The notes: generated from the sequence alone by a model not told the origin. Numbered from the stretch's first letter, positions 44,541-54,027 are shown. The stretch: 64,000 nucleotides of DNA from Salinarimonas rosea DSM 21201 (GCF_000429045.1 NZ_AUBC01000012.1:144535-208534); one strand, 5' to 3'. A program made the numbers and translations.

Positions 44541-44587
44541 GCCCGCGGGACGGCGGCGAAGCCGTCGTCGCGACGAGGCACGCGGGC
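44541..44587. terminator. Nested hairpin between der and the beta-lactamase gene
   Basis: GCCCGCG (44541-44547) pairs with CGCGGGC (44581-44587) around an inner GACGGC / GCCGTC stem (44549-44554 with 44561-44566). It lies in an 88-base convergent gap just after the der stop. Confidence 0.45.
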
Positions 44588-44626
44588 GAGGAAGCCGCCG
44601 GGGATGCGGATCCTCCGGATCTCCCC

Positions 44627-45475
44627 TCACGGCTCGAGCAGGCCCGATCGCGTCAGCAGGTGGACCGCGAAGGCGCGGCGGAAGTCGCGAATCTGCGAGA
44701 ACGACGACCCTTGGGTCCAGAGGGCGAACACCACGGGTGCGTCTTGCGCACCCGTTCGGACGTAACCCACGTACCAGCCTTCGAAGCGTGACGAGGATGC
44801 GGCCGGACGGACCCGTCCGGAGCCGGTCTTGCCGTGAAGGCCGTCGTGGCGCGGATCGGCGCTGACGACCTCGAGGGCCCGAAGCGTTGCATCCGAGACG
44901 TCCAGCCTTCCCGTCACGAGATCGGCGAGGAACGCGACCTGCTCCGAGACGGAGATCCGCAGCGAGCCGTCGAGCCAGAAGGCGTCGGGCGTCCCGATCG
45001 ACCGGTTGCCGTAGCTCCACGCGTCCAGAAGCTCGCGGTACCGCGCGACGCCGACCTCGAGCGCGAGCTCCTGGAAGTACCACACGGCGGAACGCCGGAA
45101 CGCCGACGCGAGCGTCTGATCGGTGCGCCAGTCGTCCGGCCAGTATCCGGCGGCCGGCCGGCGAGCCGGGTCCCAGGCTCTCGATGCGTCCAGGTCCCCG
45201 GCGATGCCGGTCTCGAGCGCGATGACCAGGTTGGGGATCTTGAAGGTGGACCAGGGAACCCGGCGCGTCTCCAGGTCGCTGCCCTCGAGCACGACCTCCC
45301 GATCACTGCCGAGGTCGCGGGCGAGGAAGGCGACCTCGCGATCGCCGATCATGGCGGCGTGCGGCGCGCGAGGAACGATCGTCCGCTCGGCCGCGACGCC
45401 GGGTGCGGCGACCACGCCGAAGGCGAGGAGGGCGAGCGCGACGAGCGCGAGGCGGGAGGCGGTCGGGAAGGGCAA
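44627..45475 (-). CDS. Class D beta-lactamase (OXA-like)
   Basis: This 282-residue serine beta-lactamase has a signal peptide (core LALVALALLAFGVVAAPGVA). Class D motifs are in order: S76-T-F-K79, S129-A-V131, Y155-G-N157, and K216-T-G218, with FEGWYVGYV following. The Trp before STFK (PWSTFKI) replaces the usual Ala. TTG at 45475 is the best start, giving a short n-region and GAGG eight bases upstream. Sequence is embedded between housekeeping genes without mobile elements, so it looks intrinsic rather than acquired. Activity and spectrum cannot be read from sequence. Confidence 0.9.
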   Translation of the reverse strand: MPFPTASRLALVALALLAFGVVAAPGVAAERTIVPRAPHAAMIGDREVAFLARDLGSDREVVLEGSDLETRRVPWSTFKIPNLVIALETGIAGDLDASRAWDPARRPAAGYWPDDWRTDQTLASAFRRSAVWYFQELALEVGVARYRELLDAWSYGNRSIGTPDAFWLDGSLRISVSEQVAFLADLVTGRLDVSDATLRALEVVSADPRHDGLHGKTGSGRVRPAASSSRFEGWYVGYVRTGAQDAPVVFALWTQGSSFSQIRDFRRAFAVHLLTRSGLLEP

Positions 45476-45618
45476 AGGTCGGGACCTCGTCGGATACGGC
45501 AGGTCGCTGCGCGGCGGGGACGTCGTAGCACCGCATCGGACGTGAACGAAGCGACCTGTCGTCGATGCCGCCGCCCGGCGACCCGCTCCGTCGTGGCCGA
45601 CGCCCGCGCTGATCCGCC

Positions 45619-46704
45619 TCACCGCGCCGGGCGGCGGGCTGCGGCGTCGTCGCCCGCGGCGCGAACGGCGGCCGCGCCGCGGCGGACCCCGTGCGGCGGG
45701 GCGACGGAGGCGCGGAAGACGACGTCGACCTTCCAAAGCTCCTGGAGCGCCTTCGGATCCACCCCCGAGATGCGCTCGATCAGCATCTCGGCGATGCGGT
45801 AGCCGGCGCGGCGGATGGGCGAGAGCGTCGTCGCGAGCGGCGGGTCGAAGGTTTCCGCCTTGAGGAAGGGCAGGGCATCGTCGTGGGCGATGACGGAGAC
45901 CTCGCGCCCGACCGAAAGCCCGAGATCGCGCGCGGCGCGATAGACGCCGAGCGCCAGCAGCACGCTCGAGGCGAGGAAGGCGGTGGGCCGCTCGCCCGCT
46001 TCCAGCATGGCCCGGGCGACGCGGTAGCCGACCTCCTCCGTCATCGGCGCGTTCGTGACCCGCCCCGGCGCCGCCGAGAGCCCGCGCGCGGCGAGCGCGC
46101 CCCGGTAGCCCTGCTCGCGGTCACGCGCGAAGGTGAGCGCGGCGTCCCCGTTCAGGAGCGCGACGTCGGTGTGGCCGAGGTCCAGCAGGAGCGCGGTGGC
46201 GCGGGCGAACGCGTCCGCGTTGTCGATGTCGAGGTAGGCGTAGGGCAGCGTCTCCTGCGTTCGGCCGTGGACCACGAACGGCGCGCCGAGCGCGGTGAGC
46301 TCGGCGATGCGCGGATCGTGCAGCGTCGGCGAGGAGAGAACGAACCCATCGACGCGTCCGGCGTTGACGAGACGTCGGTACGTCTCGAGTTCCTCCTGGG
46401 GCGGCGTCGCGCGCAGCGACAGCTCCATCTCGGTGCGCGCGATCATCTCCGCGAGACCGGCCAGGAGCTCGAAGAAATGCGGGTCGACCAGCAGGTTGCG
46501 CTCGACGGGGAAGAGGATGGCGACGGTGCCGGCCCGCCCCGTAGCGAGACGTCGCGCCGCGGGGTTCGGCCGGTAGTTGAACCGCCGCGCCGCCTCCAGC
46601 ACCTGCCGCCGCGTGGTCTCCGCGACGTCCGGGTAGCCGTTGAGCGCTCGCGAGACGGTGGTCTGCGAGATCCCCAGGTGCGCGGCAAGTTCCTTCAGAT
46701 TCAT
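45619..46704 (-). CDS. LacI family repressor of the sugar ABC operon
   Basis: This 361-residue repressor has an N-terminal HTH (residues 2-22, NLKELAAHLGISQTTVSRAL) with hinge ARRLATGRAGTVAI and a periplasmic-binding-protein-like sugar-sensing domain (PFVVHGRTQ, LDIDNADAFARA, AFLASSVLLALGV). It is divergent from the sugar transporter. Two perfect 14-base CCAAAGCGCTTTGG palindromes lie in between, one 10 bases before its own start, indicating autorepression and control of the transporter. It resembles ThuR/AglR-type regulators of alpha-glucoside uptake. Confidence 0.93.
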   Translation of the reverse strand: MNLKELAAHLGISQTTVSRALNGYPDVAETTRRQVLEAARRFNYRPNPAARRLATGRAGTVAILFPVERNLLVDPHFFELLAGLAEMIARTEMELSLRATPPQEELETYRRLVNAGRVDGFVLSSPTLHDPRIAELTALGAPFVVHGRTQETLPYAYLDIDNADAFARATALLLDLGHTDVALLNGDAALTFARDREQGYRGALAARGLSAAPGRVTNAPMTEEVGYRVARAMLEAGERPTAFLASSVLLALGVYRAARDLGLSVGREVSVIAHDDALPFLKAETFDPPLATTLSPIRRAGYRIAEMLIERISGVDPKALQELWKVDVVFRASVAPPHGVRRGAAAVRAAGDDAAARRPAR

Positions 46705-46713
46705 ACCGCTCGT

Positions 46714-46727
46714 CCAAAGCGCTTTGG
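46714..46727. promoter_or_regulatory. LacI-family operator O1
   Basis: The perfect palindrome CCAAAGCGCTTTGG with the central CG of LacI-family sites lies 10 bases upstream of the repressor ATG. An identical copy is at 46859-46872, 145 bases away, so DNA looping between the two is possible. Confidence 0.85.
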
Positions 46728-46824
46728 GTATGCATTGTGCGGGCTTTTGGAGTATCGCGCAAGCTCTTCTGCGTCTGCGAAAAGATTTGCTGCGCTGCAA
46801 AATAGAAAATGCTGCGACGCTTCC

Positions 46825-46851
46825 TTGACAGGTTGCCCTACGGCGTTCTAC
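46825..46851 (+). promoter_or_regulatory. Promoter of sugar ABC operon
   Basis: A perfect -35 TTGACA at 46825-46830 is followed by a weak -10 (TTCTAC at 46846-46851, spacer 15). The second operator begins 7 bases later, where a bound repressor would block initiation. Confidence 0.55.
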
Positions 46852-46858
46852 GCCTTCC

Positions 46859-46872
46859 CCAAAGCGCTTTGG
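46859..46872. promoter_or_regulatory. LacI-family operator O2
   Basis: This exact copy of CCAAAGCGCTTTGG sits just downstream of the TTGACA promoter and 131 bases before the binding-protein ATG, the expected repression position. Confidence 0.85.
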
Positions 46873-47003
46873 ATGCGCAACGTGGGGCGCGCCGGTCCGC
46901 TCCGGCGCGATCCCCGATGTGGAATGTCCGAGGCGTCGGTCCGAGTGAAATCCATGGGCGGCGAGGCGCGCGCGCACGCCGGCAGCAAGGGAGGACATCA
47001 CGC

Positions 47004-48281
47004 ATGCACGTTCGCACTCTCATCGGCGCCTCGGCGCTGGCGTTGACCGCGGCGCTCGCCGCGGGCGGGGCGCAGGCGCAGGGCGCCTCGATCTCGATCT
47101 CCTGCGGCGCGCTGGGCCAGGAGCTCGACATCTGCCGCGACGGCGCCGAGGCCTGGGCCGAGGCGACCGGCAACTCCGTGACGGTGGTCTCGACGCCGAA
47201 CTCGTCGACGGAGCGCCTCGCGCTCTACCAGCAGCTGCTGGCGGCCGGCGCGGCCGACATCGACGTCTTCCAGATCGACGTGATCTGGCCGGGCATCCTG
47301 GCCGACCACTTCATCGATCTCGCGCCCTTCATGGACGGCCAGCAGGACGAGCATTTCGAGGCGATCGTGGAGAACAACACGATCGAGGGCCGTCTCGTCG
47401 CCATGCCCTGGTTCACGGACGCGGGCCTGCTCTACTACCGCTCCGACCTGCTCGAGAAGCACGGCTTCGAGGTGCCCACCACCTGGCAGGAGATGACCGA
47501 GACCGCGCGCGCCATCCAGGAGGCCGAGCGGGCCGAGGGCAATAGCCAGATGTGGGGCTTCGTCTTCCAGGGCCGCGCCTACGAGGGCCTGACCTGCAAC
47601 GCGCTCGAGTGGATCGACGCCTTCGGCGGCGGCTCGATCGTGAATGCCGAGGGCGAGGTGACGATCGACAACCCGAACGCCGTCGCCGCGCTCGAGCTGG
47701 CGTCCACCTGGATCGGGTACATCGCGCCCGAGGGCGTGCTGAACTACGCCGAGGAGGAGGCGCGCGGCGTGTTCCAGTCCGGAAACGCCGTCTTCATGCG
47801 CAACTGGCCCTACGCCTACCCGCTCGCCAACGGCGCGGACAGCCCGATCTCCGGCAACGTCGGCGTCGCGGCCCTGCCGAAGGGCGGCGAGGAGGGCAAG
47901 AACACCGGCACGCTGGGCGGCTGGCAGCTCGCGGTGTCACGCTATTCCGAGGAGCAGGAGGCGGCGGCGGACCTCGTGCGCTACCTGACCTCCTACGAGG
48001 AGCAGAAGCGCCGCGCCATCGTCGGCGCCTACAACCCGACGATCGCCGCGCTCTACGAGGACCAGGAGGTGCTCGACGCGGTGCCGTTCTTCGGCGACCT
48101 GTACGACACGTTCGTCAACGCCGTGGCGCGTCCCTCGCGTCCGACCGGCGAGTCCTACAATCGGGTCTCGGCGGAGTTCTGGGAGGCGAGCCACAACGTG
48201 CTGACCGGCAGCGAGACCGCGGAGCAGGCGCTGGCCGATCTGCAGTCGGCGCTCGAGCGCATGAGCCGTCGGGGCTGGTGA
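47004..48281 (+). CDS. Sugar ABC transporter substrate-binding protein (ThuE-like)
   Basis: This 425-residue family 1 periplasmic sugar-binding protein has a signal peptide (core LIGASALALTAALAAGGAQA). Typical blocks are TVVSTPNSSTERLALYQQLL, DVFQIDVIWPGILADHFIDL (cited in part), MPWFTDAGLLYYRSDLLEKHG and a late GGWQLAVSRYSEEQEAA. Length and operon layout match the trehalose/maltose-binding ThuE of rhizobia. GGGAGGAC precedes the ATG. A stable stem-loop follows the gene, as often seen where binding protein must exceed permease. Confidence 0.93.
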   Translation: MHVRTLIGASALALTAALAAGGAQAQGASISISCGALGQELDICRDGAEAWAEATGNSVTVVSTPNSSTERLALYQQLLAAGAADIDVFQIDVIWPGILADHFIDLAPFMDGQQDEHFEAIVENNTIEGRLVAMPWFTDAGLLYYRSDLLEKHGFEVPTTWQEMTETARAIQEAERAEGNSQMWGFVFQGRAYEGLTCNALEWIDAFGGGSIVNAEGEVTIDNPNAVAALELASTWIGYIAPEGVLNYAEEEARGVFQSGNAVFMRNWPYAYPLANGADSPISGNVGVAALPKGGEEGKNTGTLGGWQLAVSRYSEEQEAAADLVRYLTSYEEQKRRAIVGAYNPTIAALYEDQEVLDAVPFFGDLYDTFVNAVARPSRPTGESYNRVSAEFWEASHNVLTGSETAEQALADLQSALERMSRRGW

Positions 48282-48316
48282 GCCGCTCCGGGCTCCCCTC
48301 CGGGGCCCGGGACATC

Positions 48317-48351
48317 GGCGCCGCCCGGAGCGCTCCGCTCCGGGCGGCGCC
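48317..48351 (+). other. Stem-loop between binding-protein and permease genes
   Basis: A perfect 16-base stem (48317-48332 with 48336-48351) with a three-base CTC loop begins 36 bases after the binding-protein stop. In sugar ABC operons such hairpins stabilise the upstream message and reduce read-through. Confidence 0.75.
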
Positions 48352-48438
48352 CGCCACACGCACCTCTGGTCTCGCGTCCTCGCGCGAGGAGCGGCACACC
48401 GCCGCCGCGCGACGGGGAGACACGGAAAGGCCGTCCCC

Positions 48439-49371
48439 ATGGCGATGTCCGCCAAGTCCACCGAGCTGACCCGCGCCCGTGTTCGCTCGGCCTGGCTCTT
48501 CCTCACGCCGATGCTGATCGTGCTCGCGCTCGTCGCCGGCTGGCCGCTGATCCGGACGATCTTCTTCAGCTTCACGGACGCGCGGCTGTCGTCCATCTCG
48601 GACTACGAGTTCATCGGCTTCGCCAACTTCCTCGAGTACTACGAGGGCGAGTGGTACGGAGTCATCGCCGACCCGGATTGGTGGCGCGCGGTCTACAACA
48701 CGATCTGGTTCACGGTCGTCTCGGTCGGCCTCGAGCTCGTGCTCGGCATGATCGTGGCGCTCACCCTCAACGCCGCCTTCCCCGGCCGCGGCATGCTGCG
48801 TGCGGCGATCCTGATCCCGTGGGCGATCCCCACCATCGTCTCGGCGCAGATGTGGGGCTGGATGCTGCACGACCAGTTCGGCGTCCTCAACGAGATCCTG
48901 ATGACGTTCCGGATCATCTCCGAGCCCGTCGCATGGACCGCCTCGCCCGACACCGCGCTGTGGGCGGTCGTGATGGTCGACGTGTGGAAGACGACGCCGT
49001 TCATGGCGCTGCTGATCCTGGCGGCGCTGCAGATGCTCCCGTCGGACTGCTACGAGGCCGCCCGCGTCGACGGCATCAACCCGGTGAAGGTCTTCTTCAA
49101 GGTGACGCTGCCGCTCATCCGCCCGGCGCTGATGGTGGCGATCATCTTCCGCGCGCTCGACGCGCTGCGCATCTTCGACCTGATCTACGTGCTCACCTCG
49201 AACTCGCGCGACACCGCCTCGATGTCCGTGTACGCGCGCCAGCAGCTCGTCGACTTCCAGGAGGTGGGCTACGGCTCCGCCGCCTCGACGCTCCTGTTCC
49301 TCATCATCGCGCTCCTCGTCGTCGTCACCCTGATGGTCGGGCGCGTGCGTCTCGGGGAGGATCCGCGATGA
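48439..49371 (+). CDS. Sugar ABC transporter permease (MalF type, ThuF-like)
   Basis: This 310-residue permease has six membrane helices: the first SAWLFLTPMLIVLALVAGWP, the last before VVVTLMVGRV. The EAA coupling loop is YEAARVDGINPVKVFFKVTLP (about residues 204-224, cited in part). The start at ATG 48439 could also be 48445. It overlaps the second permease by four bases. It forms the membrane channel for the sugar captured by the upstream binding protein. Confidence 0.93.
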   Translation: MAMSAKSTELTRARVRSAWLFLTPMLIVLALVAGWPLIRTIFFSFTDARLSSISDYEFIGFANFLEYYEGEWYGVIADPDWWRAVYNTIWFTVVSVGLELVLGMIVALTLNAAFPGRGMLRAAILIPWAIPTIVSAQMWGWMLHDQFGVLNEILMTFRIISEPVAWTASPDTALWAVVMVDVWKTTPFMALLILAALQMLPSDCYEAARVDGINPVKVFFKVTLPLIRPALMVAIIFRALDALRIFDLIYVLTSNSRDTASMSVYARQQLVDFQEVGYGSAASTLLFLIIALLVVVTLMVGRVRLGEDPR

Positions 49372-50198
49372 GAACGTCCGTGCTCGCCAGGACCGGCTTC
49401 TGGCTCCTGATCGTGGCGATCGTGATCTTCGCGATCTTCCCGTTCTACTACGCCGTGATCTCGAGCCTGCGCTCGGGGCAGGCGCTGTTCTCCGCGGCCG
49501 TGTGGCCGGATTCGGTGAGCATCGCGAACTACGTCTCGGTGTTCACCGGCCAGCCCTTCGGGCGCAACATCCTCAACTCCGTGATCGTCGCGGTGTCGGT
49601 GGTGGCGCTCTCGCTGTTCCTCGGCGTCACCGCGGCCTACGCGCTCGGGCGCGTGAGCTTCCGCGGGCGCGGGCTCCTGCTCTTCACCATCCTGTCGGTG
49701 TCGATGTTCCCGCAGGTGGCGGTCCTGTCGGGCATGTTCGAGCTCGTGCGCGCCTTCGGCATCTACAACAGCCTGTGGAGCCTCATCCTCTCGAACATGA
49801 TCCTCACCTTGCCCTTCACCGTGTGGGTGCTCACCACTTTCATGCGGGAGCTGCCCAAGGAGTTGGAGGAGGCCGCCTTCGTCGACGGGGCCTCGCCGTG
49901 GACGGTGGTGCGCCGGATCTTCCTGCCGCTGATGTGGCCGGCGATGGTGACGACGGGGCTGCTCGCCTTCATCGTCGCCTGGAACGAGTTCCTGTTCGCG
50001 CTCACCTTCACGCTGTCGACGGAGCAGCGCACGGTGCCGGTGGCGATCGCGCTGCTCACGGGCGCCACGCAGTTCGAGCTGCCCTGGGGCAACATCATGG
50101 CGGCCTCGGTCACCGTGACGGTGCCGGTGGTCGTGCTGGTGCTGATCTTCCAGCGGCGCATCGTCTCCGGCCTCACCGCCGGTGCGGTCAAGGGGTGA
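49368..50198 (+). CDS. Sugar ABC transporter permease (MalG type, ThuG-like)
   Basis: This 276-residue permease has six helices, an N-terminal LIVAIVIFAIFPFYYAVISS, and the EAA loop ELEEAAFVDGASPWTVVRRIFLP (about residues 164-186, cited in part). Length equals that of ThuG-type proteins. The ATG at 49368 overlaps the stop of the first permease (ATGA), implying translational coupling and equal stoichiometry. Confidence 0.93.
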   Translation: MRTSVLARTGFWLLIVAIVIFAIFPFYYAVISSLRSGQALFSAAVWPDSVSIANYVSVFTGQPFGRNILNSVIVAVSVVALSLFLGVTAAYALGRVSFRGRGLLLFTILSVSMFPQVAVLSGMFELVRAFGIYNSLWSLILSNMILTLPFTVWVLTTFMRELPKELEEAAFVDGASPWTVVRRIFLPLMWPAMVTTGLLAFIVAWNEFLFALTFTLSTEQRTVPVAIALLTGATQFELPWGNIMAASVTVTVPVVVLVLIFQRRIVSGLTAGAVKG

Positions 50199-50296
50199 GG
50201 ATCGGCCTGGGCTCGACGCCGGCGTCGCGCCTCGACGCGTAACGCTAGAGTGGAAGGACGGCGCCCGGAGCGCCCAACGACGGAGGAGACGAGGCG

Positions 50297-51400
<1,104 letters not shown>

Positions 51401-51608
51401 GCCGCGCCGCGCCGCGCCCGGCCGCGCCGCTCGCGACCGTGGCGTTGTCGACGGCCTTGCGAGCACGGCACCGCCCGGGATGCCGGCCACGGTGATCGGG
51501 CGCGGTCGAGGACCGAGCCGTGGGCGCGCCCCCGTCACCGAGGGTCGAAGGCGCTCGCGGTGCGGGCGAGGGCGACCGCCCGCGACCGCCGCGGCGCCTG
51601 GGGACGCC

Positions 51609-51821
51609 TCACCGGTTGGTGCGGCCGGTGTCCTCCGGCTTCACTGCGCCGGTGTCGTCGACGTCGTTCATCACGTCGCCTTCCCAGGTGTTCTCGCCCT
51701 GGAGCGGACGGCCTTCGGTGCCGGCCATCCGCTGGCCCTTGGAGCGCCCGATGCCGGGGTCGCTCTTCAGGTCGCGGTCGCTCGGCACCTGCGTCTTCGG
51801 ATGCTTGCCGGTCGCTGTCAT
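51609..51821 (-). CDS. Small hydrophilic stress-linked protein, unknown function
   Basis: This 70-residue protein has no hydrophobic segment and is rich in Gly, Asp, Lys and Thr (TATGKHPKTQVPSDRDLKS ... GEGNTWEGD-like middle, end VKPEDTGRTNR), so it is probably disordered. GAGGAGG lies seven bases before the ATG. Upstream, GGAAC-N16-CGTT matches the EcfG promoter exactly, so it is likely induced in the general stress response. No family was recognised. Confidence 0.75.
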   Translation of the reverse strand: MTATGKHPKTQVPSDRDLKSDPGIGRSKGQRMAGTEGRPLQGENTWEGDVMNDVDDTGAVKPEDTGRTNR

Positions 51822-51877
51822 GGCCTTCCTCCTCGTCGTCTCCCGCCGATCGCGGCGGGCCTTTCCGGAGCCCGGTG

Positions 51878-51902
51878 AACGGACCCCTCGCGGACGGGTT
51901 CC
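51878..51902 (-). promoter_or_regulatory. EcfG-type promoter of the small hydrophilic protein gene
   Basis: On the minus strand GGAAC (51902-51898), 16 bases, then CGTT (51881-51878), an exact match to the alphaproteobacterial general-stress promoter consensus. It lies 56 bases before the ATG at 51821 and is divergent from an equally perfect copy at 51912-51936. Confidence 0.75.
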
Positions 51903-51911
51903 GACCGCCCC

Positions 51912-51936
51912 GGAACACCGGTCGCGGGGGCCCGTT
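51912..51936 (+). promoter_or_regulatory. EcfG-type promoter of the cupin gene
   Basis: GGAAC (51912-51916), 16 bases, CGTT (51933-51936), a perfect general-stress promoter 30 bases before the cupin ATG. Only nine bases separate it from the divergent promoter. Confidence 0.75.
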
Positions 51937-51966
51937 GGAGCACCGACACACGAGCGGAGTAATCCG

Positions 51967-52305
51967 ATGACCGACACCACCGTCAAGAAGGTCGCGAGCG
52001 CGAGCTCTCCGACCGGCGACAACGGCCTCGTCTACCTCGCCAGCGGCAAGCGCATGGCGATGCGCATGTGGCGCGAGGAGGCGCCGCGGCAGGACAAGCC
52101 CGTCCACAAGCACGAGTACGAGGTGCTCGGCTTCTGCATCGGCGGGCGCGCCGAGCTCGAGCTCGAGGGCCAGACCGTGACGCTCGAGCCCGGCGACAGC
52201 TGGCTCGTGCCCGCGGACGCCGAGCACACCTACCGCATCCTCGAGCCCTTCACCTGCGTGGAGGCCACGGCGCCGCCGTTCCACGTCCATTCCCGCTCGG
52301 GCTGA
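51967..52305 (+). CDS. Cupin-domain protein
   Basis: This 112-residue single cupin has metal-site motif 1 around KPVHKHEYEVLGFCIGGRAELEL (cited in two parts; His-x-His-x3-Glu pattern H52/H54-like) and motif 2 PGDSWLVPADAEHTYRI with its His. Function is unknown; small cupins serve as dioxygenases, isomerases or sensors. The ATG at 51967 has CGGAG about nine bases upstream. The EcfG-type promoter places it, and probably the CBS gene 47 bases downstream, in the general stress regulon. Confidence 0.88.
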   Translation: MTDTTVKKVASASSPTGDNGLVYLASGKRMAMRMWREEAPRQDKPVHKHEYEVLGFCIGGRAELELEGQTVTLEPGDSWLVPADAEHTYRILEPFTCVEATAPPFHVHSRSG

Positions 52306-52352
52306 GCCCGGCGCGGGTCTCGGCACGGCCACCAGAAGACAGGAGTTACATC

Positions 52353-52784
52353 ATGAAGGTCTCAGACGTCATGACCCGAGGGGCCGCTCTCGCGAGCCCG
52401 ACCGACACGATCGCCGCCGTCGCCAAGCGCATGGCGGACGACGATCTCGGCTTCCTGCCGGTGGGCGACGACGCGCGGATGGTCGGCATGATCACCGACC
52501 GCGACATCGTCGTGCGCGCCGTGGCGCAGGGGCGCGACCCGAATTCCGTCAAGGTTTCCGAGGTGATGACGACGGACGTGCGCTACTGCTTCGAGGACGA
52601 GGATCTCGACCACGTCGTCCAGAACATGGGCAACCTGCAGGTCCGCCGCCTGCCCGTCGTCGATCGCGACAAGAAGCTCGTGGGCGTGGTCTCGCTCGCC
52701 GATTCCGCGCGCGACCACGACACCGAGGCCGCCGGCATCGCCATGAGCGGCGTGACGCAGCCGGGCGGGCCGCACACGCAGTGA
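52353..52784 (+). CDS. CBS-domain pair protein
   Basis: This 143-residue protein consists of two CBS motifs forming one Bateman module: VSDVMTRGAALASPTDTIA (about residues 3-21) with LPVGDDARMVGMITDRDIV, and VSEVMTTDVRYCFEDEDLD with RRLPVVDRDKKLVGVVSLAD. Such stand-alone pairs bind adenosyl nucleotides and act as regulators of enzymes or transporters. AGGAG lies seven bases before the ATG. It follows the cupin gene and is probably part of the same stress-induced transcript. Confidence 0.92.
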   Translation: MKVSDVMTRGAALASPTDTIAAVAKRMADDDLGFLPVGDDARMVGMITDRDIVVRAVAQGRDPNSVKVSEVMTTDVRYCFEDEDLDHVVQNMGNLQVRRLPVVDRDKKLVGVVSLADSARDHDTEAAGIAMSGVTQPGGPHTQ

Positions 52785-52800
52785 CGCGCCGGCGCGGGCG

Positions 52801-54027
52801 TCACGGCTCCTCGCGGGCCATGGCGCGCACGTCGTGCGTCGGGCGCAGCACGGCTACGGCGAGGCCGACCGCCGCCGCGGCGAAGAAGGCGGCGGGCAGG
52901 CCGACCTCGTCCGCCGCCGCGCCGGCGAGCGCCGGCCCCACGAGCTGGCCCGCCGAGATCAGGAAGAAGGTCGCCCCGAAGCCCGCCGAGGGGCGATCGT
53001 TGAAGACGTTGACGCTCCAGATCCCGTAGAGCCCCGTCACCAGGATGAACGCCGCCCCGTAGACCGCTGCGCCGGCGAGCACCAGGGGGGCGCTGCCGGG
53101 CGCCGCCGCGAGCGCGGCGGTGACGAGCGCGATGGCCGCCGTCCCGCCCGCGAGCACGGCCGAGAGGCCGAAGCGGCGCACGAGATCGCCGGCGAGCCCG
53201 CCGGCGACGCCCGCGATCCCGATCAGGATCCAGAACGCGCGCCCCGCGTCGGGCGGGAGGCCGCCCTGCGCGACCACCAGCTCGACGGCGAAGGTCCAGA
53301 AGACGGAGGTCACGAGGCCGAAGGCGAAGGCGCCGGCGAAGAGCGGGCGCGCCTCTCGGCGCATCAGGAAGGCGCGGGTGAGCCGCGGCGGCCGCGCCGC
53401 CGTGTCCGGTGAGGCCCGTCCGTGGCGCTCCCGGCCGGGCAGGAGGAGCGCGTTCCAGATCGTCGCGGCGAGCGCGAGCGCGGCGAACACGAGCCAGGCC
53501 GTGCGCCATTGCGCGCCCGCCAGCATCGCGACGGGGCCCGAGAGCATGACGCCGAAGCTCGTGCCGGAATTGATCCAGGCGTAGCTGCGGTTCTGGTGGC
53601 GCTCGGCGACGAGGCGCATCACCGCGTCCGACATCGGCGGGTAGGCGAGCCCGGGGCTCGCGCCCGCGAGCACGACGCCCGCCGCCAGGACCCAGACGTT
53701 CGGCGACATGCCGATCAGCGCCATGCCGCCCGCCGCAGCGAGCCCGCCGAGCACGACCGGCAGGCGCGGCCCCAGCGTCGCGGACACGGTCGAGCCGAAC
53801 AGGGTCGCGAGCAGGTAGGCGGCGTAGGAGCCGCTGGCGATCAGCCCGAGCGCGAAGGCGTCGAACGCGAACGCCGCGCCGATCTGCGGCACGAACAGGC
53901 CGTAGGTGTAGCGCGCGAGGCCGTAGGTCGCGCCCACGATGGCGATGCCGGCGGGAACCAGCGCGAGGGGCGACAGCGTCCCGTCGCCTCCGGCGGCGTC
54001 TCCCCGCCCCCCGTTCGTCCCGCTCAC
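52801..54027 (-). CDS. MFS transporter
   Basis: This major facilitator protein of about 408 residues has twelve hydrophobic segments. The first helices read LVPAGIAIVGATYGLARYTYGLFVP (in part), resembling the YbfB-like MFS group. The motif-A region after helix 2 is GSTVSATLGPRLPVVLG. The GTG at 54027 is the nearest plausible start upstream of the first helix, but no ribosome site is evident, so the N-terminus is uncertain. The gene ends 16 bases from the convergent CBS gene. Confidence 0.88.
   Translation of the reverse strand: MSGTNGGRGDAAGGDGTLSPLALVPAGIAIVGATYGLARYTYGLFVPQIGAAFAFDAFALGLIASGSYAAYLLATLFGSTVSATLGPRLPVVLGGLAAAGGMALIGMSPNVWVLAAGVVLAGASPGLAYPPMSDAVMRLVAERHQNRSYAWINSGTSFGVMLSGPVAMLAGAQWRTAWLVFAALALAATIWNALLLPGRERHGRASPDTAARPPRLTRAFLMRREARPLFAGAFAFGLVTSVFWTFAVELVVAQGGLPPDAGRAFWILIGIAGVAGGLAGDLVRRFGLSAVLAGGTAAIALVTAALAAAPGSAPLVLAGAAVYGAAFILVTGLYGIWSVNVFNDRPSAGFGATFFLISAGQLVGPALAGAAADEVGLPAAFFAAAAVGLAVAVLRPTHDVRAMAREEP

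Noticed and set aside
44627..45475. Considered as a BlaR/MecR-type penicillin sensor
   Set aside because: It is a stand-alone secreted domain with a signal peptide and the class D active-site motifs, with no membrane protease domain.
46793..46801. Imperfect dyad around TTGCTGCGCTGCAA considered as a third LacI operator
   Set aside because: Only the outer four bases of each arm match and the sequence does not resemble the two perfect 14-base sites.
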